This document shows positions 14,898 through 22,653 of a stretch of 35,726 nucleotides of DNA, piece after piece. The number at the start of each line of letters is the position of its first letter. The stretch's first letter is position 1. The notes under the pieces are model-generated. The model was given only the letters and a program-made list of their open reading frames with translations, did no database searches and was not told the DNA's origin. The translations under genes were made by a program, and so were the position numbers. Source of the DNA: Rubrivivax sp. (lineage in GTDB: Bacteria; Pseudomonadota; Gammaproteobacteria; Burkholderiales; Burkholderiaceae_C); assembly GCA_019635285.1 (NCBI GenBank), contig JAHBZS010000050.1, forward strand, positions 1 to 35,726, given 5' to 3'.

Positions 14898-15605
14898 TCA
14901 GCGCGCGCCGGCTTTCTGCAGGATCAGCACCATCGGCTCGTAGCCGCGCGCAACCGCCAGCGCCAGCGGCGTGCGCCCGTCGCGGTCGGCCAGCTGGGTG
15001 TTGGCGCCGGCCTCGACCAGCGCCTGCAAGGTGGCCACGTGGCGCGGCCCGCCCTGGCCGAGCACGATGGACTCGATGAGTGCGGTCCAGTGCAGGTTGT
15101 TGACATGGTCCAGCGGCGCGCCGGCCTGGATCAGCTGGCGCACCACGCCGTCGTGGCCCAGGTGCGCGGCGGCGATCAGCGCCGTGCCGTCGTAGCGGCT
15201 GGTGGTGAGCTTGGCGCTGGCGCCCAGCGCCAGCAGCAGGCGCAAGCTCTCTTCGTCGTCGGCCACCGCGGCGATGGTCACGGCGTCGTAGCGGTCGTTC
15301 TCCAGCGCGCCCAGGTCGGCGCCGGCCGCGGCCAGCAGGCGGATGGCCTCGCGCTGGCGTGCGAAGGTGGCCACGTGCAGCGGCGTGCGGCCGTGCTCGT
15401 CACGCGCGTTCAGCGGCGCACCGGCGCGGATCAGCTGCGCCAGTTGCGCTGCGTTGCCGTGCCAGGCGGCGGCATGCAGGCCGCCGTAGCGCGCCGCCTC
15501 GGCCGCGCTGGGCGGCACCTGGGCCGCTGCCGACGGCGGCCCGAGCAGCGCGCACAGCGCCAGCGCTTCAGTCGCGACCCTGATGACCCGAGCGATCACG
15601 CGCAT
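14898..15605 (-). CDS. Exported ankyrin-repeat protein, overlapping the lipase gene
   Basis: This 235-residue protein has a probable Sec signal peptide (residues about 1-28, hydrophobic core EALALCALLG, cleavage near SAAA/Q). About six ankyrin repeats follow. Clear units include GRTPLHVATFARQREAIRLL, DGTALIAAAHLGHDGVVRQL and the final DGRTPLALAVARGYEPMVLI. Ankyrin repeats bind other proteins, and a periplasmic location is inferred. The start codon lies inside the 3' end of the exported hydrolase gene (38-bp overlap), with TGGAG 7 bases upstream, so translation is probably coupled and a joint function is likely. Exported ankyrin proteins beside exported enzymes can act as partners, inhibitors or immunity proteins; which applies here is unknown. 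Confidence 0.88.
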   Translation of the reverse strand: MRVIARVIRVATEALALCALLGPPSAAAQVPPSAAEAARYGGLHAAAWHGNAAQLAQLIRAGAPLNARDEHGRTPLHVATFARQREAIRLLAAAGADLGALENDRYDAVTIAAVADDEESLRLLLALGASAKLTTSRYDGTALIAAAHLGHDGVVRQLIQAGAPLDHVNNLHWTALIESIVLGQGGPRHVATLQALVEAGANTQLADRDGRTPLALAVARGYEPMVLILQKAGAR

Positions 15606-16572
15606 TCAGGAACTCCAGCGTGGCCTGGCGCGTCTGCGGCGAGCTCAGGATGCCCAGGTGCGCGCTGCCCAGCGCCGCATCGTAGGCGCCCTGCCCCGTC
15701 AGGTCGAGCCGCCGGGCGCCGCGCAGCGCGGCGCTTCGGGAGAAGTCGGTAGGCTGGCCAAAAGAGTCCTCGGCCGGAATCGGCGGGAAGACGCCGTCCT
15801 GCAGCGGGAAGTAGACGAAGCTGGTGTCGGCGTTGCGGATCACCAGCACCTGGGTCGGGCCGGCGGCCTCGCCGCTGCTGCCGGGGCCGTTGAGCAGCTT
15901 CAGGAAGCGCGTGTTAGGCGAGCCGAGCTCGACGCAGATCTCGCTCTTCGGCGTGAAGCCGCCGAAGGCCGGCAATTGGTAGACGTTGGCCGGGTTGGGC
16001 GAGCAGTTGATGATGCCGTGGTTGGGCCCGTCGATGGCCACGAAGCGGCGCACCAGGCGCTGCGCCTCGTCCTGGCGCATCCATTCGCGCGTCAAGGTCA
16101 CGCCCAGGCTGTGGCCGACGATGTCCACCTGCCTGGCGCCGGTATAAGCCAGCACCGCATGCACGAAGCGGCGCAGGTCGGGCACGTTGGCGGCGTTGGT
16201 GTGGGCGATGCCGGAGCGCAGCGTCGGGTCGCCGGCCAGGTCGCACTGGTCGCCCTGGTAGCCCAGGCCCCACAGTTCGCTGGGGGCCCAGCCGTTGTCC
16301 GCCAGGTACTGCGCCAGCGACTGGATGCGCGCCACCGGGTTGCAGGCGGTGCCGAAGGGCGTGTCGTTGTTGCCGTGCAGGAAGATCACCGGCGTGCGCT
16401 TCACCGGCCCGGCCGCGCCGAAGCCGATCACCGGCTTGCCCAGCGAGGTGTCGATGATCACCGGGAAGTCCGCCGGCAAGGTGTTGCCCACGGTGCCGGC
16501 GGCGTGCGTGCCGACGCTCAAGGCCGTGGCCAGCGCGGCCAGCAGCAGGCGAAGGGAAGGCTTGTTCATCAT
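15568..16572 (-). CDS. Exported alpha/beta hydrolase of the lipase class 2 / PhaZ7-like group
   Basis: This is an extracytoplasmic serine hydrolase. Residues 1-25 form a Sec signal peptide ending THAAG. The mature part begins its fold with KRTPVIFLHGNND (59-70). The nucleophile S155 lies in DIVGHSLGVT, preceded by VLAYTGARQVDIV, and a C-terminal His lies in SAHLGILS (H305). D249 or D259 is the likely acid. The TPVIF-HGN, AYTG-QVDIV-HS-GV and late GH/AH motifs recall the polyhydroxybutyrate depolymerase PhaZ7 and Bacillus LipA-type lipases; this comparison is from memory. Length (334) suits that group. ATG 16572 follows GAGGAGA. It lies 30 bp after the cytoplasmic hydrolase gene and overlaps the ankyrin gene. 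The substrate may be a lipid, ester or polyester. Confidence 0.85.
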   Translation of the reverse strand: MMNKPSLRLLLAALATALSVGTHAAGTVGNTLPADFPVIIDTSLGKPVIGFGAAGPVKRTPVIFLHGNNDTPFGTACNPVARIQSLAQYLADNGWAPSELWGLGYQGDQCDLAGDPTLRSGIAHTNAANVPDLRRFVHAVLAYTGARQVDIVGHSLGVTLTREWMRQDEAQRLVRRFVAIDGPNHGIINCSPNPANVYQLPAFGGFTPKSEICVELGSPNTRFLKLLNGPGSSGEAAGPTQVLVIRNADTSFVYFPLQDGVFPPIPAEDSFGQPTDFSRSAALRGARRLDLTGQGAYDAALGSAHLGILSSPQTRQATLEFLNARDRSGHQGRD

Positions 16573-16602
16573 GGTACGGTCTCCTCGGGTTGGGTCGGCG
16601 CG

Positions 16603-17451
16603 TCAGGCCGACAGGAAGCGTTCGATCAACGCGTACTGCTCGGGGGTGTTCAAGCTGGGTGCGTGGCCGCAGCCGGCAATCTGCACGACCAGTGCGCGCG
16701 GGCCGCGGTTGCGCATCTCGTCGGCCACCTGCGGCAGCAGCAGGTCGGAATGTTCACCGCGCAGGCACAGCACCGGCAGGTCCAGCGCGTCCCAGGCGTC
16801 CCACAGCGCGTAGTCGTCCGCATGGTGGGTGAACTGCATGACCATCGCCGGGTCGTAGTGCGGCGTCACGCGGCCGTCGGGCAGGCGCCGCACGGAGGTT
16901 TCGGTGAGGTGCCGCCACTGCGCGTCGCTCATCGCGCCGTAGGGCTGGTAGACGCTGCGGAAGTACTGCTCCAGCTCGCTCACGGTGGCAAAGGCCGGCG
17001 GGCTGCCGGCATAGCTGCGGATGCGCTGGATGGCGGCGTCGGCCAGCTGCGGGCCCACGTCGTTGAGCACCATGCGGCGCACGCGGCCGCGCAGCGGGCC
17101 GGCCGCGGCCTTCAGGCCGATGGCGCCGCCCATCGACGTGCCCAGCCAATGCACCTGCTCCAGCCCCAACTGGTCCAGCAGCGCCGTGGCCAGCTGGGCG
17201 TAGAACGCCAGGCAGTATTCCTTTTCGGGCAGCGGGCTCCACTGGCTGAGGCCGCGGCCGATCGTGTCGGGGCAGATGACGCGGTAGGCTTTGGCCAGGT
17301 GCGCGGCGATGTCGTCCATGTCGCGGCCGGTGCGCGCCAGGCCGTGCCAGGCGATCACCGTCTCGTCGTGCTGCGCACCCCATTCGGTGTAGTGCAGCTC
17401 GCGGCCCAGGCAGGCCAGGTAGTGGGAGCTGAAGCCCATGGCCGCCGGCAT
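16603..17451 (-). CDS. Cytoplasmic alpha/beta-fold hydrolase
   Basis: This 282-residue soluble hydrolase has the classic fold order: AWHGLART oxyanion strand (34-41), nucleophile elbow GTSMGG (S106), acid in GEHSDLL (D236) and His in CGHAP (H263). It lacks a signal peptide, so it acts in the cytoplasm. The start shares one base with the livM stop (TGATG), so it belongs to the liv operon and probably acts on what the transporter imports, for example an ester, amide or oligomer. A second ATG 12 bp downstream (17439) is possible. Esterase, 3-hydroxyacyl-oligomer hydrolase and enol-lactonase are alternatives that the sequence alone does not separate. Confidence 0.88.
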   Translation of the reverse strand: MPAAMGFSSHYLACLGRELHYTEWGAQHDETVIAWHGLARTGRDMDDIAAHLAKAYRVICPDTIGRGLSQWSPLPEKEYCLAFYAQLATALLDQLGLEQVHWLGTSMGGAIGLKAAAGPLRGRVRRMVLNDVGPQLADAAIQRIRSYAGSPPAFATVSELEQYFRSVYQPYGAMSDAQWRHLTETSVRRLPDGRVTPHYDPAMVMQFTHHADDYALWDAWDALDLPVLCLRGEHSDLLLPQVADEMRNRGPRALVVQIAGCGHAPSLNTPEQYALIERFLSA

Positions 17452-18518
17452 CACTTGCGCAGCGCGCCCAGGCGCAGCCGCCCCACCACGCCCGCCGGGA
17501 AGTAGTACACCGACAGCACGAACAGCACGCCCAGCCAGAGCAGCCAGCGGTCGGGCGAGACCAGCTGCGACAGCACCGGCACGCCTTCGAAGGCGCCGCC
17601 GCCCAGCTTGAGCAGATCCTGCAGGTAGTTCTGCGCCAGCACAAACAGCACCGAGCCGATGACCGCGCCGTACATCGTGCCCATGCCGCCGATGACCACG
17701 ATGAGCAGGATGTCGAGCATGATCTCGAAGCTCAGCGTGGTGTCCGGGCCCACGTAGCGCAGCCACAGCGCCAGCAGCGCGCCGGCCAGCGTGGCGAAGG
17801 CCGCCGACAGCACGTTGCTCCAGGTGCGGTAGACCACGGTGCGGAAGCCGATGGCCTCGGCACGGAAGTCGTTCTCGCGAATGGCCTGCAGCACGCGGCC
17901 GAAAGGCGAGTTGACGATGCGCAGCAGCGCCAGGAACAGCGCCAGCACGACGACGAAGAGCAGGTAGTAGGTGACGATCTTGCCGTCGATGTCCAGGCCC
18001 AGCAGCGGGCTGTCCAGCGGCTCGAAGGACGGGCTGAGCCAGGCCGGGTTCTTGAAGGTCAAGCCGTCCTCGCCGCCGGTGAAGTCCGACAGCTGCGAGG
18101 CCAGCGTCTGGAAAGCCGTGGCCACGGCCAGCGTGATCATGGCGAAGAAGATGGCCTTGACGCGCAGCGAGAACAGGCCGATCAGCAGCGACAGCAGCAG
18201 CGACGCCGCCAGCGCCAGCAGCACGCCCAGCCCCACCGCCGTCCAGCCCGGCCCGAGGCGCGTGCTGGCGATGGCCACGCCGTAGGCGCCGATGCCGAAG
18301 AACATGGTGTGCGCGAAGCTGACGATGCCGGTGTAGCCCAGCAGCAGATCGAAGCTGGCGACGAGCAGGATGAACACCAGCATCTTGGCCGCCACCGACA
18401 GCGCCTTGGCGCCGGGGAAGGCGAAGGGTGCGACCGCCAGGCCGACCAGGATGATCACCAGCGCCAGCGCCAGCCAGCGGCTGCGCGGGTAGTCGTGCGA
18501 GAGGATGCGGTCGAGCAT
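17451..18518 (-). CDS. livM: Branched-chain amino acid-type ABC transporter permease LivM
   Basis: This is one of the two membrane subunits of a HAAT-family ABC importer. The 355-residue protein has about ten hydrophobic segments and LivM hallmarks: LLVASFDLLLGYTGIVSFAH near the N-terminus, the IRENDFRAEAIGF coupling segment, and GGMGTMYGAVIGSVLF near the C-terminus. The start at ATG 18518 (MLDRILSHDYP) is chosen because upstream sequence is livH shadow; it lies 5 bp after the livH stop. Its own stop overlaps the following hydrolase start. The transported compound need not be an amino acid, since this family also carries amides, urea, aromatic and other acids. Confidence 0.95.
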   Translation of the reverse strand: MLDRILSHDYPRSRWLALALVIILVGLAVAPFAFPGAKALSVAAKMLVFILLVASFDLLLGYTGIVSFAHTMFFGIGAYGVAIASTRLGPGWTAVGLGVLLALAASLLLSLLIGLFSLRVKAIFFAMITLAVATAFQTLASQLSDFTGGEDGLTFKNPAWLSPSFEPLDSPLLGLDIDGKIVTYYLLFVVVLALFLALLRIVNSPFGRVLQAIRENDFRAEAIGFRTVVYRTWSNVLSAAFATLAGALLALWLRYVGPDTTLSFEIMLDILLIVVIGGMGTMYGAVIGSVLFVLAQNYLQDLLKLGGGAFEGVPVLSQLVSPDRWLLWLGVLFVLSVYYFPAGVVGRLRLGALRK

Positions 18519-18523
18519 GGCCT

Positions 18524-19546
18524 TCAGCGGTTCGTCACCGGATACAGGCCCTGCGGCCGCCACAGCAGCACGGCGACCATCAGCGCGATGTTGGAGAACA
18601 GCGCCACCTTCGGCGCCAGGAAGCCGGTGTAGTTGGCCATCAGCCCGACCAGCAGCGCGCCGACGAAGCAGCCCAGCGTGGAGCCCAGGCCGCCGATGAT
18701 GATGACGATGAACAGCAGCACGTTGATCTGCGTGCCCATCTGCACCGACACGTTCTGCTGGTACAGCGCCCACAGCACGCCGCCCAGGCCGGCCAGCGCC
18801 GAGCCGGCGACGAACACGCCGACGAACAGCCGCTTGATGCGGTAGCCCAGCGACTCGACCATCTCGCGGTCCTGCACGCCGGCGCGGATGAGCAGGCCGA
18901 TCTTGGTGCGCGCCAAGGTCCAGGCGAGCAGCGCGAAGATCACCAGGCCGATGGCGCCGGCCACCAGCCGGTACTTCTCGATGGCGGCGTCGCCCACCAG
19001 CACCGCGCCGCGCAGGATCTCCGGCAGCGGCAGCGCGATCGGCAGCGGGCCCCAGATGACCTTGATGATCTCCTCGCCGACGATCATGCCGCCCATGGTG
19101 ATGAGGATCTGCTTCAGGTGCAGGCCGTAGACCGGCCGCACGATGACGCGCTCGAAGGCCCAGCCGACGCTGCCGGCCACGGCCATGGCCACCACCATGG
19201 CGGCGAACACCGCCACCAGGCTCTGCAAGCCGCCCTGCGCCGAGAAGCCGGCCATGCCGGCCATCACGCTGGTGGCCATGAAGGCGCCCAGCGTGATGAA
19301 CACGCCGTGGCCGAAGTTGAGCACGTCCATCAGCCCGAAGACCAGGGTCAGCCCCGAGGCGATGACGAAGATGATCAGCCCCATCGACAGGCCGGCCACC
19401 GTCAGCGTGAGCCAGCTGCTGGCGCTGCCGATGGCCGGAAAGGCCAGCACCATGATGCCCAGCAGCAGCGCCAGCGGCTTCCAGTCGAAGCGTGCTTTCG
19501 GCACGGCGTTGGCCGCGGCCGAGCTGGCCAGGGCGGTGGTGTTCAT
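18524..19546 (-). CDS. livH: Branched-chain amino acid-type ABC transporter permease LivH
   Basis: This is the second membrane subunit of the importer. The 340-residue protein contains the LivH signature SGLTLVFGLMDVLNFGHGVF, followed by RPVYGLHLKQILITMGGMIV and the late VIIIGGLGSTLGCFVGALLV region. An N-terminal extension of about 40 residues precedes the first core helix, slightly longer than typical LivH (about 290-310). ATG 19546 overlaps the livF stop by 4 bp (ATGA), so the genes are translationally coupled. Confidence 0.95.
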   Translation of the reverse strand: MNTTALASSAAANAVPKARFDWKPLALLLGIMVLAFPAIGSASSWLTLTVAGLSMGLIIFVIASGLTLVFGLMDVLNFGHGVFITLGAFMATSVMAGMAGFSAQGGLQSLVAVFAAMVVAMAVAGSVGWAFERVIVRPVYGLHLKQILITMGGMIVGEEIIKVIWGPLPIALPLPEILRGAVLVGDAAIEKYRLVAGAIGLVIFALLAWTLARTKIGLLIRAGVQDREMVESLGYRIKRLFVGVFVAGSALAGLGGVLWALYQQNVSVQMGTQINVLLFIVIIIGGLGSTLGCFVGALLVGLMANYTGFLAPKVALFSNIALMVAVLLWRPQGLYPVTNR

Positions 19547-20277
19547 TGATGCGCTCCCAGCGACAGCCCCAGCAGGCGCTGCTGCAACGTCTGGTCGGCC
19601 GCCAGCTCGGCCATCGGCCCGCGGTGCACGATGCGGCCGTCGTCCATCACCGCGACGCTGTCGCCCAGCGCCTTGGCCATCAGGAAGTTCTGCTCGACCA
19701 GCAGGATGGTGGTGCGCTGCGCCTTCAGCTCGCGCAGCGCGCCGATCAGGTTCTGGATGATCGACGGCGCCAGGCCCTTGCTCGGCTCGTCGATGAGGAT
19801 CAGCGCGCGCGGCTCGCAGATGGCCCGCGCCACGGCGAGCATCTGCTTCTGCCCGCCCGACAGCTTGCCGGCGGGGTACAGCCAGAACTTCTTCAGCGCC
19901 GGGAACAGGCCGAAGATCCAGTCCAGCCGCGCCTTGTCGAGCTCGCCTTCGTGGCGTGCGCTGCGCGCCGCCAGCACCATGTTCTCGCGCACCGTCAGGT
20001 CGGTGAAGATGCCCATGTTCTCGGGCACATAGGCGATGCCCTGCATGGCGATGTCGGGCGTGGCGCGGCCGTTGAGGCGCTGGCCGCGGAAACGCAGCTC
20101 GCCGGCCGAGGCCTGCCACAGGCCCATGATGGTGCGCAAGGTGGTCGTCTTGCCGGCGCCGTTGCGGCCCAGCAGCATGGTCACCTCGCCCTCGGGCACG
20201 GCGAAGTCCACGCCGTGCAGGATGTGGTACGCGCCGATGTGCGTGTGCACGCCTTGCAGTTCGAGCAGCTTGTTCAT
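19543..20277 (-). CDS. livF: ABC transporter ATPase LivF
   Basis: This ATP-hydrolysing subunit drives the importer. The 244-residue protein has Walker A GRNGAGKT (37-44), signature LSGGQKQM, and Walker B LILIDEPSKGLAP, the last typical of LivF. The ATG at 20277 overlaps the livG stop by 4 bp. The length is normal for the family (about 235). Confidence 0.95.
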   Translation of the reverse strand: MNKLLELQGVHTHIGAYHILHGVDFAVPEGEVTMLLGRNGAGKTTTLRTIMGLWQASAGELRFRGQRLNGRATPDIAMQGIAYVPENMGIFTDLTVRENMVLAARSARHEGELDKARLDWIFGLFPALKKFWLYPAGKLSGGQKQMLAVARAICEPRALILIDEPSKGLAPSIIQNLIGALRELKAQRTTILLVEQNFLMAKALGDSVAVMDDGRIVHRGPMAELAADQTLQQRLLGLSLGAHQ

Positions 20278-21122
20278 GCGGCCCCCACGTCGCGGCTTGC
20301 AGGCCGCTGCGACTCGCCAGGCTCGCCACCGCCTGCAGGGACGGTCGCCAGTTCGGGCTCGTCCTCCGCGGCCATGCCCAGGTAGGCCTGCTGCACCACG
20401 GGCGAGGCGATCACTGCCGCCGGCTCGCCATCGGCGACGAGTTGCCCGTTGTTGAGCACGATGATGCGGTCGGACAGCTCGCGCACCACGTCCATCTTGT
20501 GCTCGACCAGCAGGATGACGATGTCCTTGCGCGCCTTCAGGCTGCGGATCAGGTCCAGCACCACCGGCACCTCGTCCACGCTCATGCCGGCGGTGGGCTC
20601 GTCGAACATGAAGACCTTGGGGTCCAGCGCGATGAGCAGCGCCACTTCCAGCTTGCGCTGGTCGCCGTGCGGCAGGCTGCTGGCCTGCGCCTCGGCCTTG
20701 TCGCCCAGCCGCACCTGCGCCAGCAGCGCCTCGGCCTCGTCGATCCAGGCGCGGCGGTCGGACCACACGCGCCACATGTCCAGCGCGCCGCCGTGGCCGC
20801 GGCCGGCCTCGCGCGCCTGGATGGCCAGGCGCACGTTCTCGCGCACCGTCAGGTTGGGGAACAGCTGCGTCAGCTGGAAGGCCCGGCCCAGCCCGCGCCG
20901 CGTGCGCAGCGGCGCCGGCAGCGCGGTGATGTCCTCGCCGTCCAGCGTGACGCGGCCTTCGCTCGCCGGCAGCTGGCCGGAGATCAGGTTGAAGTAGGTC
21001 GTCTTGCCCGCGCCGTTCGGCCCGACGATGGAGGTCAGCGTGCCCTGCGCAAAGCTGCAGGACACGTGGTCCACCGCCACATGGCCGCCGAAGCGGATGG
21101 TCAAGTCACGCGTTTCGAGCAC
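20274..21122 (-). CDS. livG: ABC transporter ATPase LivG
   Basis: This is the second ATPase of the importer. Walker A is GPNGAGKT (34-41 from the chosen start). The LivG-type insertion RTRRGLGRAFQLTQLFPNLT and Walker B VFMFDEPTAGM are intact. The signature reads LPHGDQRKLE where most relatives have L-S/A-YGDQR. The frame is open to an ATG at 21224, but that extra stretch is hairpin-rich spacer. The GTG at 21122 (MLETRDLTIRFGG) gives a normal family N-terminus and a 282-residue product. It is separated from livK by 108 bp of structured spacer. Confidence 0.92.
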   Translation of the reverse strand: MLETRDLTIRFGGHVAVDHVSCSFAQGTLTSIVGPNGAGKTTYFNLISGQLPASEGRVTLDGEDITALPAPLRTRRGLGRAFQLTQLFPNLTVRENVRLAIQAREAGRGHGGALDMWRVWSDRRAWIDEAEALLAQVRLGDKAEAQASSLPHGDQRKLEVALLIALDPKVFMFDEPTAGMSVDEVPVVLDLIRSLKARKDIVILLVEHKMDVVRELSDRIIVLNNGQLVADGEPAAVIASPVVQQAYLGMAAEDEPELATVPAGGGEPGESQRPASRDVGAA

Positions 21123-21130
21123 GGTCTTGC

Positions 21131-21186
21131 AAGCCCGGCCGCCGGCCGGGCTTCGTCCTTCTGACTGGAGCCACCCTCTCGGAGGG
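21131..21186. repeat. Two hairpins in the livK-livG spacer
   Basis: AAGCCCGGCC-gcc-GGCCGGGCTT (21131-21153) has perfect 10-bp arms, and CCCTC-tcg-GAGGG (21174-21186) has 5-bp arms. With the 34-bp palindrome next door they fill the spacer between the binding-protein gene and the ATPase/permease genes. Such intercistronic structures often protect the upstream mRNA and lower downstream expression. Confidence 0.6.
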
Positions 21187-21215
21187 AGGCTGGGGGGAGC
21201 AGAACGTTCGCGGAG

Positions 21216-21249
21216 GATCCGCAACCAGCGCTAGCGCTGGTTGCGGATC
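21216..21249. repeat. Perfect 34-bp palindrome across the livK stop codon
   Basis: The arm GATCCGCAACCAGCGCT is followed at once by its exact reverse complement, with no spacer. The livK stop TAG lies at its centre (21233-21231), so the last codons of livK form one arm. There is no T-run, so it is not a classic terminator. It can act as an mRNA 3' stabiliser, an attenuator or a dyad binding site. Confidence 0.75.
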
Positions 21250-22442
21250 GGAATCTGCAGCTCCGACGCCGGAATCACGCGCACCAGCTCGGGCACGCCC
21301 CAGGCGAAGGCCGGGTCGTTCTTGATGCGGAAGTGGTACATCTCCTGCATCGCCTGGTGGTCTTCCTTGCGGAAGGTCATCGTGCCCTTGGGCGTCTCGA
21401 AGCTCATGCCTTCCATCGCGGTGATGAGCTTGTTGGAGTTGGTGTCGCCGCCGGTCTTCTTCAGCGCCTCGACCACGGCGATGCCCGCGGCCATGCCACC
21501 CGCCGTGAAGAAGTCGGGCGGCGCCTTGAACTGCGAGTAGTGGCGCGACACCAGCCACTCATTGGCCTTGTTCTTCGGGATGCCGAAGTAGTAGTACAGC
21601 GCGCCTTCCATGCCCGGGAAGTTCTTGTAGGCGACCATCGCCGGCAGGATGTTGCCGCCGGTGGCCAGCTTGATGCCGAAGCGCTTTTCCAGGTCCAGGT
21701 CGGCGATCTTCGGGAACGGCGTCGGGCTGCCCGACCAGCCCACCGCCAGGTACTTGTTGCCCGGCTGGTCCTTCAGCTTGTCGATGATGCGCTGCAGGCC
21801 GGCGGTGAAGTCGGTGGTGCCCACGGGCAGGTATTCCTCGTGGACGATCTTGGCCTTCTTGGTGAACTCCTTGGTGGCCTTGACGCCGTCTCGGCCGAAG
21901 GCGTTGTCGTTGGCCAGGATGGCGATGACGTTGCCCGGCTGGTCCAGCGCGGCGGCATTGGCCGCGGCGTCCTGGCTCGAGTTGCGGCCGGTGCGGAAGA
22001 TGTACTTGTTCCACTTGTCGCCGGTGATCGAATCGGCCACCGCCGGCTCGACCAGCAGGATCTTCTTGTATTCCTCGGCCACCGGCAGCATGGCCAGCGC
22101 CACCGGGCTGGCGGTCGGGCCGACGGCGATGTCCACCTTGTCGTCGGCATAGGCCTGTGCCAGCAAGGTCTTGCCCACGTCGGGCTTGCCCTGGTCGTCC
22201 TTCTCGATGACCACCAGCTTCTTGCCGGCCACCATCATCGTGCCGTTGGTGGCGTATTCCAGGCCGAGGTTGAAGCCGGTGATGGTCTGCTTGGCATAGG
22301 CCTCCAGCGGGCCGGTCTTGCTGGCGATCAGCGCGATCTTCACCTCGCCCTTGTTCTGCGCCACGGCGCTGCCCAGCGGCAATGCGCTCACGGTGGCGGC
22401 CAGCGCGGCGGCGGCAAGCCAGGAAATGGTCGGTCGGGTCAC
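21231..22442 (-). CDS. livK: ABC transporter substrate-binding protein, LivK/HAAT family
   Basis: This periplasmic receptor determines the specificity of the livKGFHM importer. The 403-residue protein has a Sec signal (about 1-29, ending GSAVAQ). Its type-I binding-protein fold begins KIALIASKTGPLEAYAKQ, and the middle contains VGPTASPVALAMLPVAEE and AILANDNAFGRDG. The start is GTG 22442, supported by a perfect AAAGGAG 8 bases upstream. The sequence does not carry enough ligand signature for me to name the substrate. Its promoter is of the sigma-54 type (separate entry), unusual for a simple housekeeping amino-acid importer. The C-terminal codons lie in the 34-bp palindrome. Confidence 0.94.
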   Translation of the reverse strand: MTRPTISWLAAAALAATVSALPLGSAVAQNKGEVKIALIASKTGPLEAYAKQTITGFNLGLEYATNGTMMVAGKKLVVIEKDDQGKPDVGKTLLAQAYADDKVDIAVGPTASPVALAMLPVAEEYKKILLVEPAVADSITGDKWNKYIFRTGRNSSQDAAANAAALDQPGNVIAILANDNAFGRDGVKATKEFTKKAKIVHEEYLPVGTTDFTAGLQRIIDKLKDQPGNKYLAVGWSGSPTPFPKIADLDLEKRFGIKLATGGNILPAMVAYKNFPGMEGALYYYFGIPKNKANEWLVSRHYSQFKAPPDFFTAGGMAAGIAVVEALKKTGGDTNSNKLITAMEGMSFETPKGTMTFRKEDHQAMQEMYHFRIKNDPAFAWGVPELVRVIPASELQIPIRNQR

Positions 22443-22477
22443 GGGACGGTCTCCTTTGGATGAGATGGGGGCTTCAG

Positions 22478-22493
22478 TGCAACGGGCGTGCCA
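22478..22493 (-). promoter_or_regulatory. Sigma-54 (-24/-12) promoter of livK
   Basis: The minus strand reads TGGCACGCCCGTTGCA, an exact match to the RpoN consensus TGGCACG-N4-TTGCW with correct GG/GC spacing. It lies 36 bp upstream of the livK GTG, leaving room for a short leader with the ribosome-binding site. A sigma-54 activator gene lies immediately upstream of the neighbouring dehydrogenase gene. The match is direct; use in the cell is inferred. Confidence 0.88.
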
Positions 22494-22611
22494 CGCTGCA
22501 CCAGCTCAGTGCAAACCCTAGGAATCGAGCCTGCCAGCGCCTGAAAAACCGGCAGGCCGGGGGATTTGTGCCTTGTGATTGCATCAAAACCATACACTGA
22601 CTTTCGGCAAG

Positions 22612-22633
22612 AACAACAGATTGTCTTGTTGTT
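22612..22633. promoter_or_regulatory. Candidate upstream activator site for the livK promoter
   Basis: AACAACA (22612-22618) and TGTTGTT (22627-22633) form a perfect 7-bp inverted repeat with an 8-bp spacer. It lies in a locally AT-rich stretch about 130 bp upstream of the -24/-12 element, the usual distance for an enhancer bound by a sigma-54 activator. A smaller dyad, TGAT-tgc-ATCA, lies at 22576-22586. That the Fis-domain activator binds here is inference. Confidence 0.5.
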
Positions 22634-22653
22634 GGTCAATAACCGCTGCGCGC

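Noticed and set aside
15583-17505. Plus-strand open frame opposite the lipase and hydrolase genes
   Set aside because: No recognisable fold; both minus-strand genes have intact catalytic motifs and good start sites.
21123-21224. N-terminal extension of LivG from an ATG at 21224
   Set aside because: The extra codons are read from the hairpin spacer and have no similarity to LivG N-termini; GTG 21122 gives the family start.
21216-21249. 34-bp palindrome as a Rho-independent terminator
   Set aside because: No T-run follows on either strand, and livGFHM lie downstream in the same direction.
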